Positions 1 through 8,011 of a stretch of DNA of 64,000 nucleotides are shown here, piece by piece (within the stretch, counting starts at the first letter, position 1; each line of letters opens with the position of its first letter). The translations under genes were made by a program, and so were the position numbers. The stretch comes from DATGPD01 sp041398565 (GTDB lineage Bacteria; Planctomycetota; UBA1135; UBA2386). The notes beneath the pieces are model-generated. The model did not search any database. It was not told where the DNA came from and saw only the letters and a program-made list of their open reading frames with translations. The DNA lies in assembly GCA_041398565.1 (NCBI GenBank), contig JAWKUN010000003.1:1555213-1619212 (forward strand), written 5' to 3'.

Positions 1-708
1 ACGCCGACCGTCCTCTACAACGCGATGATCGCACCGCTCTCGCGCACGGCGGTGCGCGGCGCCGTGTTCTACCAGGGCGAATCCAACGTCGGTGCGCCGC
101 TCCTCTACCGCCGCTTGTTCCCGGCGATGATCGACGCTTGGCGCGCGACGTTCGAGCAAGCCGACATGCCGTTCTACTACGTGCAGATCGCGCCGTTCGA
201 CTACGGGCAGCGCAACGAGCTGGCGGGGTTCCTGCGCGAAGCGCAGGCGTTGACGATGACCGCACGCGCCAACGTCGGCATGGCGGTGACGATGGACGTC
301 GGCAATCCGAAGAACATCCATCCGCTCGACAAGCAGAGCGTCGGCGAGCGGCTGGCCCGGTGGGCGCTGGCCAAGACCTACGGCAAGGCCGAGATCGACC
401 CGCAGGGGCCGACGCTCGTCGGCCACGTCGTGCACGGCGATCGCGTGCACCTCGAGTTCGCGCATGCGCGCGGTCTCACCACCAAGGATGGCAAGGAGCC
501 GATGAACTTCATGGTGGCCGGCGAGGACCGCGAGTTCCATCCGGCCACGGCGACCGTCGAGCGGGAAACCATCGTCGTGCACAGCCCGGCGGTGGCGAAC
601 CCGGTGGCGGTGCGCTACGCGTTCGGCGGCCCGGACGCCGGCAACGTCGTCAACGGCGCCGGCCTGCCCGCGTCTTCCTTCCGCACCGACGACTGGCCGC
701 CGCGCTGA
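1..708 (+). CDS. Sialate O-acetylesterase (C-terminal part, 5' end outside window)
   Basis: The frame is open from base 1, so the gene starts upstream; about 235 C-terminal residues are present. The signature VLYNAMIAPL followed about 12 residues later by YQGESN is typical of the SGNH-type sialate O-acetylesterases common in Planctomycetota, where the QGESN block is part of the active site. These enzymes remove O-acetyl groups from sialic acids or other acetylated glycans and are normally exported. The Gly/Asn blocks are visible, but the N-terminal GDS block with the nucleophilic Ser lies outside the window. It ends at a TGA and converges with the rho-like gene. Family assignment is good; the natural substrate cannot be told. 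Confidence 0.85.
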   Translation, partial: TPTVLYNAMIAPLSRTAVRGAVFYQGESNVGAPLLYRRLFPAMIDAWRATFEQADMPFYYVQIAPFDYGQRNELAGFLREAQALTMTARANVGMAVTMDVGNPKNIHPLDKQSVGERLARWALAKTYGKAEIDPQGPTLVGHVVHGDRVHLEFAHARGLTTKDGKEPMNFMVAGEDREFHPATATVERETIVVHSPAVANPVAVRYAFGGPDAGNVVNGAGLPASSFRTDDWPPR

Positions 709-727
709 GGGTCGAGTGGCGCGAGTC

Positions 728-751
728 CGGAACTACGGGGGCCCGGTTCCG
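728..751. terminator. Weak stem-loop between convergent genes
   Basis: CGGAAC (728-733) and GTTCCG (746-751) form a 6-bp stem around a GC-rich 12-nt loop. It lies between the esterase stop at 708 and the rho-like stop at 759, so a bidirectional terminator is possible. There is no T-run, and the stem is short enough to be chance. Confidence 0.3.
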
Positions 752-758
752 TGGCTCG

Positions 759-2087
759 TCAGGCTCCCTGCTGCAGCAACGTCTCGTTGTCGGGCGTGCG
801 TCCGATGAGTTCGAGGAGCAGGGGGAGGCGTCGCACCTCCGGCTCGCCGAGCAGGCGCGTGCGCAGGGCCTGCAGGCGCACGAGTTCGTCCTCGGTCACC
901 ACCTGGTCTTCGCGGCGCGTACCGGTGCGCCCCACGTCGAAGGCCGGGTAGACGTGCCTCTCCGCCAGGCGACGGTCGACCACCAGCTCGGCGTTGCCCT
1001 TGCCGTGCATCTCGGTTGCCACGATCTCGTCGGCGCGGCTGCCGGTGTCGGTGAGCACCGTGGCGAAGATGGTCAGCGACCCGCCTTCTTCGGTTTCGCG
1101 CGCGGCGCCGAACAGCCGCTTGGGCAGGAGCAGGGAGGTGGCGTCGAGACCGGCGCACAGGATCTTGCCCGAGTGCGGCAGTTCGATGTTGCTGGCACGG
1201 GCCACGGCGGTGAGCGAATCGACCACCAGGGCGACGTCCTCGCCGGCCTCGACCATGCGCCGCGCTCGATCGAGGACCAACTCGGCCAGGTCGAGGTGTC
1301 GGCTCGGCGGTTCGTCGAAGGTCGACGCGACCACCTCGGCTCGCGGCCAAGCCGCCAGCGCTTGTTGCATGACCGTCACTTCCTCGGGGCGCTCGTCGAC
1401 GAGCAGCACGATCACGTGCAGGTCGGGGGTGCGCGCCAGGCCGCAGGCGATCTCGGTCAGCAGCTTGGTGCGCCCGCAGATCGGCGGTGTCGCCAGCAGC
1501 ACCCGCTGGCCACGTGCCAACGGCGCGAGCAGGTCGATGGCGCGCAGCGTCGCCGACTCGTTGGGGGCGGCCAGGCGCAGGCGACGGGTCGGCAGGATCG
1601 GGGTGCGGCTCTCGAACGGGACGCGCCGGCGCAGCTCGGGAATGGTTGCGCCGTTCACGCAGTCGACGTGCATCAGCGCGAAGTAGCGTTCGCCCTCTCG
1701 CGGTGCGCGCACCGGTCCGCTCAGCCAATGCCCGCGCTTGAGGTTGAGGCGACGGACCTGGCTCGGGCTGACGTAGACGTCGTCGGGCCCGGCGCGGAAG
1801 CCGTGGCGGGCGCTCCGCAGGAAACCGAAGCCGTCCGGTAGGACGTCGAGGACGCCCTGTGCGCGGGCAACGCCGACGCGATGGGCTCGGTGCTTGAGCA
1901 TCTCGAAGAGCAGCTCTTGGCGGTTGAGCCCGATGAGATCCTCTCTGCCCTCCTCCGCTGCGAGTGCCACCAGCGCCTTCGGCGACAGCTCTTGCAGGTC
2001 GTCGACCGACCAGCCTGGAAGCGGCGCCGCGTCGGCGTCTGCCGGCTCGAGCTTGGGTGTCGGCTCGCGACTCATCGCCTCCATCAC
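759..2087 (-). CDS. rho: Rho-like transcription termination factor with altered P-loop
   Basis: Rho is a hexameric RNA-dependent ATPase that releases transcripts. This 442-residue protein keeps most of the Rho core: GQRVLLATPP before the nucleotide site, VDERPEEVT with the catalytic Glu, VVASTFDEP, the Walker B region LVVDSLTAVAR, the Q-loop SGKIL followed by PKRLFGAAR, GGSLTIFATVLTDTGS, and GTRRED with the Arg finger. The P-loop is unusual: PPICGRT replaces PPKAGKT, so both P-loop lysines (K181 and K184 in E. coli numbering) are changed to Ile and Arg. The R-loop reads MHGKGN instead of FKGTGN. The N-terminal RNA-binding part is short and divergent. The GTG start overlaps the coaE stop (GTGA), implying coupled translation; an ATG follows at once. 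It could be the main Rho or a specialised paralogue. Confidence 0.85.
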   Translation of the reverse strand: MMEAMSREPTPKLEPADADAAPLPGWSVDDLQELSPKALVALAAEEGREDLIGLNRQELLFEMLKHRAHRVGVARAQGVLDVLPDGFGFLRSARHGFRAGPDDVYVSPSQVRRLNLKRGHWLSGPVRAPREGERYFALMHVDCVNGATIPELRRRVPFESRTPILPTRRLRLAAPNESATLRAIDLLAPLARGQRVLLATPPICGRTKLLTEIACGLARTPDLHVIVLLVDERPEEVTVMQQALAAWPRAEVVASTFDEPPSRHLDLAELVLDRARRMVEAGEDVALVVDSLTAVARASNIELPHSGKILCAGLDATSLLLPKRLFGAARETEEGGSLTIFATVLTDTGSRADEIVATEMHGKGNAELVVDRRLAERHVYPAFDVGRTGTRREDQVVTEDELVRLQALRTRLLGEPEVRRLPLLLELIGRTPDNETLLQQGA

Positions 2088-2806
2088 GTCATTCGGCGTC
2101 CGAGCCGCTCCAGCACCGCGTCCACCTGACGGCGCACATCCTCGAAGTTCCCATGGGTGGAGATCCTATGCGGACAGCGGGCGCGTTTCACGGACAGATC
2201 GGTCTGCGCCGCCTCGCGGCGGGCGAGCTCCGCATCGTCCCAGCCCCGTGCGCGGGCGCGGGCCCGGCGCACCGGCTCGCTGGCATCGACGAACACGCAT
2301 GTGTCGCAGCGGGCGATGAGGCCGCCCTCGAGCAGGAGCGGCACGTCGAGAAGCACCGAGTGGCCGTCGGCGAGGGCCGAATCGAGCCGTTCGGTCAGGC
2401 GGGCGCGCACTGCCGGGTGCACGATCGCTTCGAGGTCGGCTCGGGCGGTCGCGTCGGCGAACACGATCTTGGCCAGGGCAGCGCGGTCCAGCAGGCCCGC
2501 CGGTGCCACGGCGGCACCGAAGCGCGCGACGATGGCTGCCACCACCCCCGGTTCGGCGGTCACCTGCCGCGCCTCCTGATCGGCGTCGAGGACGACGAAG
2601 CCCCGCTCGGCGAACATGCGAGCCACGGTGGACTTGCCTGACGCGACGCCGCCCAGGAGGCCGATGACGATGTTTCCCGTGGCAGCGGGGCGTGGCGAGG
2701 GGGAGGGTTCGGGTCGGGGGGGCTTGGGCAAGGGCGACTCCGCGGACGCGGCCGCGCCCCGAATCGTGGGGTAGACTCGGTCGAGGCCGCAAGAGGTCTT
2801 CGGCAC
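2084..2806 (-). CDS. coaE: Dephospho-CoA kinase
   Basis: This enzyme catalyses the last step of coenzyme A synthesis, ATP-dependent 3'-phosphorylation of dephospho-CoA, in the cytosol. The P-loop GGVASGKST is followed by VLDADQEARQV, the family's conserved Asp region, and by LDVPLLLEGG in the lid/CoA region. The family is usually about 200 residues. This frame gives 240 with a Pro/Ser-rich N-terminal extension of about 45 residues from a GTG at 2806, so the real start may be an internal TTG nearer the P-loop. It is the first gene of a coaE-rho pair. A candidate promoter for the gene on the other strand lies just upstream. Confidence 0.93.
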   Translation of the reverse strand: MPKTSCGLDRVYPTIRGAAASAESPLPKPPRPEPSPSPRPAATGNIVIGLLGGVASGKSTVARMFAERGFVVLDADQEARQVTAEPGVVAAIVARFGAAVAPAGLLDRAALAKIVFADATARADLEAIVHPAVRARLTERLDSALADGHSVLLDVPLLLEGGLIARCDTCVFVDASEPVRRARARARGWDDAELARREAAQTDLSVKRARCPHRISTHGNFEDVRRQVDAVLERLGRRMT

Positions 2807-2813
2807 CGCCGAC

Positions 2814-2843
2814 TTGACCCCGTTCGCTCGGCCTTCCTAGAAT
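2814..2843 (+). promoter_or_regulatory. Candidate sigma70-type promoter for the 2927 gene
   Basis: TTGACC at 2814-2819 and TAGAAT at 2838-2843 are separated by 18 bp. They stand out against very GC-rich surroundings and predict a transcript start near 2850, about 75 nt before the gene at 2927. No transcript data support it. Confidence 0.5.
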
Positions 2844-2926
2844 CCGGCCCCTCGCCTCCAGACCAAGACCCCTAAGTCCCTGTGGGCCAAGGCCCCTCCG
2901 ATCAAGCCGTCCCAGGAGCTCCATCA

Positions 2927-4228
2927 ATGCACACCCGCGAACGCGGCGCCGTCAACACGATGTTCTTCCTCATCATCTTCGTACTGATGCTGGGGGCCGG
3001 ATTCTTCGGCTACACGCAGTACGACGCCGCCAAGCAGATGGAGATGCGAGCCGAGGCGGCGAAGACCGAGGCTGCCAGGCTCAAGCTCGACCGCATCGTC
3101 CGTGATCACCTGCTCGAGGACCTGCGCAAGGTCGTCGGCGAAGCCGGTACCTACAAGGGCCGCACCGGCTGGGACTACAGCGCCGATCTGGACGAGGCCC
3201 GCAAGGCCGGCGTCGAGGTCTCCGAGATGCCCGAGGTCGCCAACGTCACCGTCCCCTCGGCGGTGACCACCAAGGTCGACGAGTTCGCCCGCGACCTGAA
3301 GATCCCCGCCAGCCTGACCACCGGTCTGGCCGACTTCTTGGGACAGATCCTGGTGGAGTACAAGAAGCGTGGCACCGAGCTGGCAGACGCCAACTCGCAG
3401 GTCGAGAAGCTGCGCGGTGAGCGCACCGCGCTCGAGCGGTCGGTGGCACAGATCAACACCGAGCGCGCCGCCGAGGCCAGCGCCAGCAACAAGAGCAACA
3501 CCGAGCTGCGCCAGTACATCGACAGCAACATCGCCGACAAGCAGCGCTTGATCGACACGATGCGCAACGAGAACAACCAGCGTCGCACCGAGATCTCGGA
3601 ACTGACCGAGAAGCACAAGGGCGAGCTGCGCGACCTCGACAAGGTCATCGGCCTCAAGGACGCCAAGATCGCGGCCCTGGCCTCGACCGTGAAGCTGGTG
3701 AACCCGCCGCAGGCCGCGGACGGCAGCGTGCTGTCGACCTCGTCCAAGACCGGTCTCGGCTACATCGATCTCGGCACCAAGGACATGCTGCCGGTCGGCG
3801 CCATCTTCACCATCACCGACGCGGGTGATGGCAAGGAGAAGGCCAAAGCTCAGGTGAAGAACGTCGAGCGCGACCGCGCCGAGGTCATGATCTTCGGCGT
3901 CAAGGACAAGTTCGACTACCCGGTGCAGGGCGACAAGATCAGCTCGCCGCTCTACAGCCCCGGAGTGCGTCGGCAGGTGGCCCTGATCGGGCGCTTCGGC
4001 TACCCGTACACCAAGGACACCATCAAGGAGATCCTCGAGAGCCTCGGCAACACCGTGCACGACAAGGTGGGCCCTGGCGTCGACCTGGTGATCATCGGCG
4101 ACGAGACCCTGAACGCCGAGGGGACCGAGTTCGTCAAGGTCGAGGACACCGACGACTACAAGCTGGCCAGCACCCTGGGCGCCGAGTTCGCCCCGGTGAA
4201 CAAGATCCGCGGCTTCCTCAAGCTCTGA
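2927..4228 (+). CDS. Membrane-anchored coiled-coil protein with BRCT-like C-terminus
   Basis: I do not recognise a named family. The ATG at 2927 has an AGGAGCT ribosome site 6 nt upstream and is preferred over the in-frame GTG at 2882. The 433-residue product has one N-terminal membrane segment (about residues 11-28, FFLIIFVLMLGAGFFGY), then about 230 residues rich in Lys, Glu and Arg that read as a coiled coil (for example VEKLRGERTALERSVAQINT). A globular end follows. The last 85 residues, from VALIGRFGYPYTKDTIKEIL through VDLVIIGDE to the Leu-rich end, follow the hydrophobic pattern of a BRCT domain. The protein is therefore probably tethered to the inner membrane with a cytosolic or periplasmic scaffold domain. 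The BRCT reading is inference from pattern only. Confidence 0.8.
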   Translation: MHTRERGAVNTMFFLIIFVLMLGAGFFGYTQYDAAKQMEMRAEAAKTEAARLKLDRIVRDHLLEDLRKVVGEAGTYKGRTGWDYSADLDEARKAGVEVSEMPEVANVTVPSAVTTKVDEFARDLKIPASLTTGLADFLGQILVEYKKRGTELADANSQVEKLRGERTALERSVAQINTERAAEASASNKSNTELRQYIDSNIADKQRLIDTMRNENNQRRTEISELTEKHKGELRDLDKVIGLKDAKIAALASTVKLVNPPQAADGSVLSTSSKTGLGYIDLGTKDMLPVGAIFTITDAGDGKEKAKAQVKNVERDRAEVMIFGVKDKFDYPVQGDKISSPLYSPGVRRQVALIGRFGYPYTKDTIKEILESLGNTVHDKVGPGVDLVIIGDETLNAEGTEFVKVEDTDDYKLASTLGAEFAPVNKIRGFLKL

Positions 4229-4262
4229 GCCCGAAGGGCCGCACGCGATCTTCGTGAGCTCC

Positions 4263-4294
4263 GCAAGAGGCCGCGCATCGTCGCGGCCTCTTGC
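4263..4294 (+). terminator. Strong stem-loop after the BRCT-like gene
   Basis: GCAAGAGGCCGCG (4263-4275) and its perfect complement (4282-4294) form a 13-bp stem with the 6-nt loop CATCGT, starting 34 nt after the stop at 4228. The downstream sequence is not T-rich. It may act as an intrinsic-type terminator, an mRNA 3' stabiliser, or both, and it separates this gene from tatC. Confidence 0.7.
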
Positions 4295-4374
4295 CGTTCG
4301 TGAGTGTCGGCCGGCGCCGCACCGGTCGGAAAACGCGCGCTCTGGAGCCGCGCCTCCGACGTAGAGTGCGCGGC

Positions 4375-5337
4375 ATGACGGCGACGCGGCCAGCCTTGCC
4401 CAGGTCCAACGAGGATCTGCCGAAGATGTCCTTCGGCGAGCACCTCGAGGAGCTGCGCAAGCGCCTGTTCGTCTCGCTCGTCGCCATCGGCGTGTGCGTG
4501 CTCGGGCTGCTGCCGTTCAAGACGCAGATCACCGGCATCTACGTCGCGCCCTACCAGTGGATGTGGCAGCGGCTGTTCGCCGATTACCTGGGCGAGGTCA
4601 AGGCCGAGGTGGCGGCGGTCGGCACGCCCGGGCACGTGCCCACCCCGAAGGAACAACTCGTCCAGGACCTGCGGCGCGAACGCTGGGAGTTCTTGGAGAA
4701 GTACGGGCAGTCGATCCTCGATGGGTCGTTCCCGGACGAGTTCCTCCCCGAGGTCAACACGCGCGGCGGCTTCCAGGTGCGTCCCACCCTGGTCGCTCTG
4801 GGGGGGCTGGAGGACTTCTGGACCTTCATGGCGGCGTCGCTGCTGTTCGGTCTCGTCCTCGCGGCTCCCATCGTGCTCTACCAGGGGTGGGCTTTCATCG
4901 CCGCCGGCCTCTACAAACACGAGCGCAAGATGGTGCTCAAGTACGTGCCGCTGGCCACGGTCCTGTTGTTCGGCGGCATCGGCTTCGGCTACTCCACCGT
5001 CGTTCCTTGGGGCTCGTACTTCCTGATGAAGCTGATGAACTTCATGCAAGTCGAACCCATGCTGTCGGTGGCGCAGTACTTCACTCTCCTGCTGACCATG
5101 ACCGCAGCGCTCGGCGTGGTCTTCCAGCTGCCGCTGGTGATGCTGGCGCTGCAGAAGATCGGGATCGCCACCTACGTCGGCATGCGCCGCAGCTGGCGCT
5201 ACGTCATCCTCGGCATCTTCGTGCTGTCGGCGATCATCACGCCCTCGCCCGACCCCTTCACCCAACTCATGATGGCCGGACCGATGTGCCTGCTCTACGT
5301 GTTGGGTCTCGTCCTGTGCTGGCGGGCCCAGAAGTGA
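4375..5337 (+). CDS. tatC: Sec-independent protein translocase TatC with enlarged first periplasmic loop
   Basis: TatC is the membrane receptor of the Tat pathway and binds twin-arginine signal peptides. The N-terminal motif FGEHLEELRKRL is diagnostic, followed by a first membrane segment and later YQGWAFIAAGLYKHERK, the family's conserved YQ.W.FI..GL..HER block. Six hydrophobic segments fit the family. The ATG at 4375 is preferred over an in-frame start at 4291, which lies inside the upstream hairpin. The region between segments 1 and 2 (about residues 55-150) is about 65 residues longer than in E. coli TatC and is charged (for example EQLVQDLRRERWEFLEKYGQ). The gene overlaps cinA by 4 bp. 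No tatA or tatB is present in the window. Confidence 0.93.
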   Translation: MTATRPALPRSNEDLPKMSFGEHLEELRKRLFVSLVAIGVCVLGLLPFKTQITGIYVAPYQWMWQRLFADYLGEVKAEVAAVGTPGHVPTPKEQLVQDLRRERWEFLEKYGQSILDGSFPDEFLPEVNTRGGFQVRPTLVALGGLEDFWTFMAASLLFGLVLAAPIVLYQGWAFIAAGLYKHERKMVLKYVPLATVLLFGGIGFGYSTVVPWGSYFLMKLMNFMQVEPMLSVAQYFTLLLTMTAALGVVFQLPLVMLALQKIGIATYVGMRRSWRYVILGIFVLSAIITPSPDPFTQLMMAGPMCLLYVLGLVLCWRAQK

Positions 5338-6587
5338 GCGGCAGCGCCGAGATCGTGGCGATCGGCGACGAGTTGGTGCACGGCCACTGCATCGACACCA
5401 ACAGCGCCTGGCTGGCCGTGGCACTCGAGCGCCTGGGTATCGTCACGCGGCGCTTCCACGTCGTGGGCGACGGCGAGGCCGCGATCGCCGACGTGTTGCG
5501 CGAGAGCTGCGCGCGCGCGGACGTGGTGCTGACCACCGGCGGCCTCGGACCGACGCTCGACGACCGCACGCGCGAGGCGGCTGCCGCGGCGGCGGGCGTG
5601 ACCCTCGCCCACGACGAGGCCGCCTGGCAACAGATCCTGGGATGGTTCGAGCGGCTGCAGCGGCGCCAGGTGCCGGTGAGCAACCGGCGGCAGGCGACGT
5701 TTCCCGTCGGTGCCGAAGTGCTCGCCAACGAATGTGGAACGGCCCCGGGTTTCGCGCTGCGCAGCGGGCGCGCGCTGCTGTGCGCGCTGCCGGGGGTGCC
5801 CAAGGAGATGAAGGCGATGTTCGAGGCGCAGGTGCTGCCCCGCGTGTCGGCGCTGGCGGTCGCCGACCACACGCCGACGGCGTTCGCGCAGCTGCACGTG
5901 CTCGGGCCGACCGAGGCCGCGTTGGGGGAGCGCCTGGCCGACTTCATGCGCGACGGCCGCAACCCGGCCGTGGGTATCACCGCCAGCAGCGGCCTGCTGA
6001 CCGTGCGGGTGGCGGCCCGCGCCGGCGACCTGGCGGCGGCCGCCGCCCGGCGCGACGCCGACGTCGAGGCGCTGCGGCCTCTGCTGGGCGACGATCTGGT
6101 CGCCGAGGGAGGGCAGTCGGTGCAGGCGGCTCTGGTCGAGCGCCTGCGGGCGCGCGACGCGACCATCGCCGTGGCCGAGTCGTGTACCGCAGGCATGTTG
6201 GCGAGCACGCTGGCCGACGTGCCCGGCGTGTCGCGCGTGTTGGCCGGAGGCGTGGTGACCTACAGCAACGCGGCCAAGGAGCGCGAGCTCGGTGTGCCCG
6301 CCGCGATGCTGGCGAGCGAAGGCGCGGTGTCGGAAGCCGTGGCGGCCGCCATGGCCGGCGCCGTGGCGCGGCGCTTCGACGTGGCCGTCGGCGTCGGCAT
6401 CTCCGGCATCGCCGGTCCCGACGGCGGCACGCCGGACAAGCCCGTCGGAACGGTGTGCTTCGCCACCGTCGTCGACGGCCAGATGGAGGCCTTCACGCGC
6501 CGCATCGCCAGCCTCGGCCGCGACTTCGTGCGTCGCCGGGCGGTGCTCGAAGCGATGGCCGCGCTGCTGCGCCGGCTGCGTCCTTGA
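5334..6587 (+). CDS. cinA: CinA-family nicotinamide mononucleotide deamidase / competence-damage protein
   Basis: The 417-residue protein has both CinA parts. The N-terminal MoaB/MogA-like domain has AEIVAIGDELVHG and DTNSAWLAV, TTGGLGPTLDDRTREA and PGVPKEM. The C-terminal NMN-amidase domain has VAESCTAGMLASTLADVPG and GISGIAGPDGGTPDKPVGTV. Such proteins recycle nicotinamide mononucleotide and/or act as ADP-ribose pyrophosphatases in the cytosol. The GTG start is inside the tatC stop (GTGA), so translation is probably coupled. The same frame is open far upstream into tatC, but that part is a shadow. It ends at 6587, about 65 bp before the tRNA genes. Confidence 0.93.
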   Translation: MSGSAEIVAIGDELVHGHCIDTNSAWLAVALERLGIVTRRFHVVGDGEAAIADVLRESCARADVVLTTGGLGPTLDDRTREAAAAAAGVTLAHDEAAWQQILGWFERLQRRQVPVSNRRQATFPVGAEVLANECGTAPGFALRSGRALLCALPGVPKEMKAMFEAQVLPRVSALAVADHTPTAFAQLHVLGPTEAALGERLADFMRDGRNPAVGITASSGLLTVRVAARAGDLAAAAARRDADVEALRPLLGDDLVAEGGQSVQAALVERLRARDATIAVAESCTAGMLASTLADVPGVSRVLAGGVVTYSNAAKERELGVPAAMLASEGAVSEAVAAAMAGAVARRFDVAVGVGISGIAGPDGGTPDKPVGTVCFATVVDGQMEAFTRRIASLGRDFVRRRAVLEAMAALLRRLRP

Positions 6588-6653
6588 CGCACCGGTTTTT
6601 TGCGACCCCCGGTGGCACCACCATTCCTCCGCCGCTACAAAACCGACTCCCGA

Positions 6654-6727
6654 TTCGGAGTGGTGTAACGGTAGCACAACGGGTTCTGGCCCCGTTAGCC
6701 AAGGTTCGAATCCTTGCTCCGAAACCA
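6654..6727 (+). tRNA. tRNA-Gln (anticodon CUG)
   Basis: The acceptor stem TTCGGAG (6654-6660) pairs with CTCCGAA (6717-6723), followed by discriminator A and an encoded CCA. The anticodon stem ACGGG/CCCGT encloses the loop TTCTGGC, giving anticodon CTG, which reads CAG (Gln). The T-arm has GGTTCGAATCC. It reads the common Gln codon of this GC-rich genome. Confidence 0.95.
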
Positions 6728-6733
6728 ATCCTC

Positions 6734-6766
6734 GCGAGGGGTCTGCGTCACCCGCAGACCCCTCGC
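6734..6766 (+). terminator. Perfect 14-bp hairpin between the two tRNA-Gln genes
   Basis: GCGAGGGGTCTGCG (6734-6747) pairs fully with 6753-6766 across a 5-nt loop. It fills nearly the whole spacer between the tRNAs, starting 7 nt after one CCA and ending 5 nt before the next acceptor stem. It could be a terminator for the first tRNA or a processing signal for a dicistronic precursor. Confidence 0.65.
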
Positions 6767-6770
6767 TCGT

Positions 6771-6844
6771 TACCCGATGGTGTAAAGGCAGCACAGCAGG
6801 TTTTGGTCCTGCTAGTCCAGGTTCGAATCCTGGTCGGGTAACCA
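6771..6844 (+). tRNA. tRNA-Gln (anticodon UUG)
   Basis: The acceptor stem TACCCGA (6771-6777) pairs with TCGGGTA (6834-6840), followed by A and an encoded CCA. The anticodon stem GCAGG/CCTGC encloses the loop TTTTGGT, so the anticodon is TTG and reads CAA (and CAG by wobble). It is very similar in length and arm layout to the preceding tRNA-Gln, which suggests origin by tandem duplication. Confidence 0.95.
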
Positions 6845-6856
6845 CCGTGTTGCCCT

Positions 6857-6892
6857 GCTGCTTCCTCGAGGCGGCTGGATCCTCGAGGCAGC
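6857..6892. terminator. Stem-loop between the tRNA pair and the convergent YCF48-like gene
   Basis: CCTCGAGG (6864-6871) pairs with CCTCGAGG (6881-6888), extended by GCTG/CAGC beyond a 3-nt bulge. It lies 12 nt after the second tRNA and 4 nt before the stop of the minus-strand gene, so it can serve both as a shared terminator. Confidence 0.6.
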
Positions 6893-6896
6893 TGCG

Positions 6897-7949
6897 TCAA
6901 AGGCGCGTCCGGTCTGCACCGTCGAAGACGAGGCGCGCCATGCGGCCGTCCGCCCCCACGGCGAACCCGACGCCTTCGCCGGCGAAGGCGACGGCGTGGA
7001 AGCCGCGGCTGTCGGCGGCCTCGAAGTTGTCGCCGCCATCGAACGAGACGTCGGTGCCGTTGGGGCCGACCGTCACCAGGACGAGCCCGTCGCGGCCCGG
7101 CACGAACGCTGCCGCCGAGCGGTAGCCGCCCGGGGACGCGCCTGCGGGTCGGCGCCACGTGCGGGCGCCGTCGTCGCTCACAGCTGCCACTGCGAACGTC
7201 GCGTCCGGCTGCAGATAGTCGCCGCCGACGGCGACGACGCGCTCGCCGTGCACGGCGAGCGAGAAGATGCCGCGGCTGGCGGTTCCGGCGCGGACCAGGG
7301 TGGAGCTGCTGCGCCAACGGTCGCCGCCATCCTCACCGCGCAGCACGCGCGCCACCTCGCCACCGCCGGTCGCCACGAGGAATGTCCCGTCGTCCAGCAT
7401 CGCCACGCAGGTGCCGCTGGCGGCAAAGGCCGCCTCGCCCGGTTGCGGCCGCGGCAGCGTCCCAATCGGCTCCCAGGTGGCGCCGGCGTCGCGCGAGCGC
7501 AGGGCGGTGAAGCGGCCGCCGATCGGGTCGCCGAAGGCGAACCCGGTGCCATTGGCGTCGAAGGCGATGCCGTCCAGGAAGGCGTCGGGGTTCTCGTCGC
7601 GCCAAACCTCACGCCAGGTCGCGCCGCCGTCGTCCGTCTCGAGGAGCAGCGCCGGGCTGCCGACCGCCATCACCACCGCGTGCAGGGCGCCGAAGGCGTG
7701 AACGTCGCGCAGGTCGCGTCCGGCCGCCAGGCCGGGGCCGCACGCGATCCAGGTGGTGCCTCCGTCGAGCGAACGCAAGCACGTCCCGTCGCTGCCGGTC
7801 ACCCAGACGATCCGGTCGGTCACCGCGCAGACGCCGCGCAGCGAGGCGCGGGTCGGCGACGCCAGGGGGAGCACCGCGAGGGGCGGCGAGACTGGCAGGC
7901 CCGCGCATCCGACCAGCGCAGGGGCCCACAGGGCGTGGATGGAACGCAT
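6897..7949 (-). CDS. Exported YCF48/BNR-repeat beta-propeller protein, probable lipoprotein
   Basis: The 350-residue protein begins with a hydrophobic segment ending in LVGC, a plausible lipobox (about residues 12-15), so it is probably a lipoprotein facing the periplasm. Repeated blocks of the type SLDGGTTW, TDDGGATW, SRDAGATW, GEDGGDRW, SDDGARTW and SFDGGDNF are Asp-box/BNR repeats of a YCF48-like propeller, about six blades. Such proteins are widespread in Planctomycetota and mostly uncharacterised; cyanobacterial YCF48 assists photosystem II assembly, a role that cannot apply here. It is alone on its strand and ends at a bidirectional stem-loop shared with the tRNA genes. Confidence 0.8.
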   Translation of the reverse strand: MRSIHALWAPALVGCAGLPVSPPLAVLPLASPTRASLRGVCAVTDRIVWVTGSDGTCLRSLDGGTTWIACGPGLAAGRDLRDVHAFGALHAVVMAVGSPALLLETDDGGATWREVWRDENPDAFLDGIAFDANGTGFAFGDPIGGRFTALRSRDAGATWEPIGTLPRPQPGEAAFAASGTCVAMLDDGTFLVATGGGEVARVLRGEDGGDRWRSSSTLVRAGTASRGIFSLAVHGERVVAVGGDYLQPDATFAVAAVSDDGARTWRRPAGASPGGYRSAAAFVPGRDGLVLVTVGPNGTDVSFDGGDNFEAADSRGFHAVAFAGEGVGFAVGADGRMARLVFDGADRTRL

Positions 7950-8011
7950 CCGAGCAGTATCGCCCGTTGCGGCGCGTTGACGGCACGGGGGCTGTTCCTG
8001 ACGATGGCACG

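Noticed and set aside
138..1841. Long plus-strand open frames opposite and across the esterase and rho-like genes (567 residues and others)
   Set aside because: Arg/Ala/Gly-rich translations with no recognisable motif; they are GC-driven shadows of genes supported on the other strand or frame.
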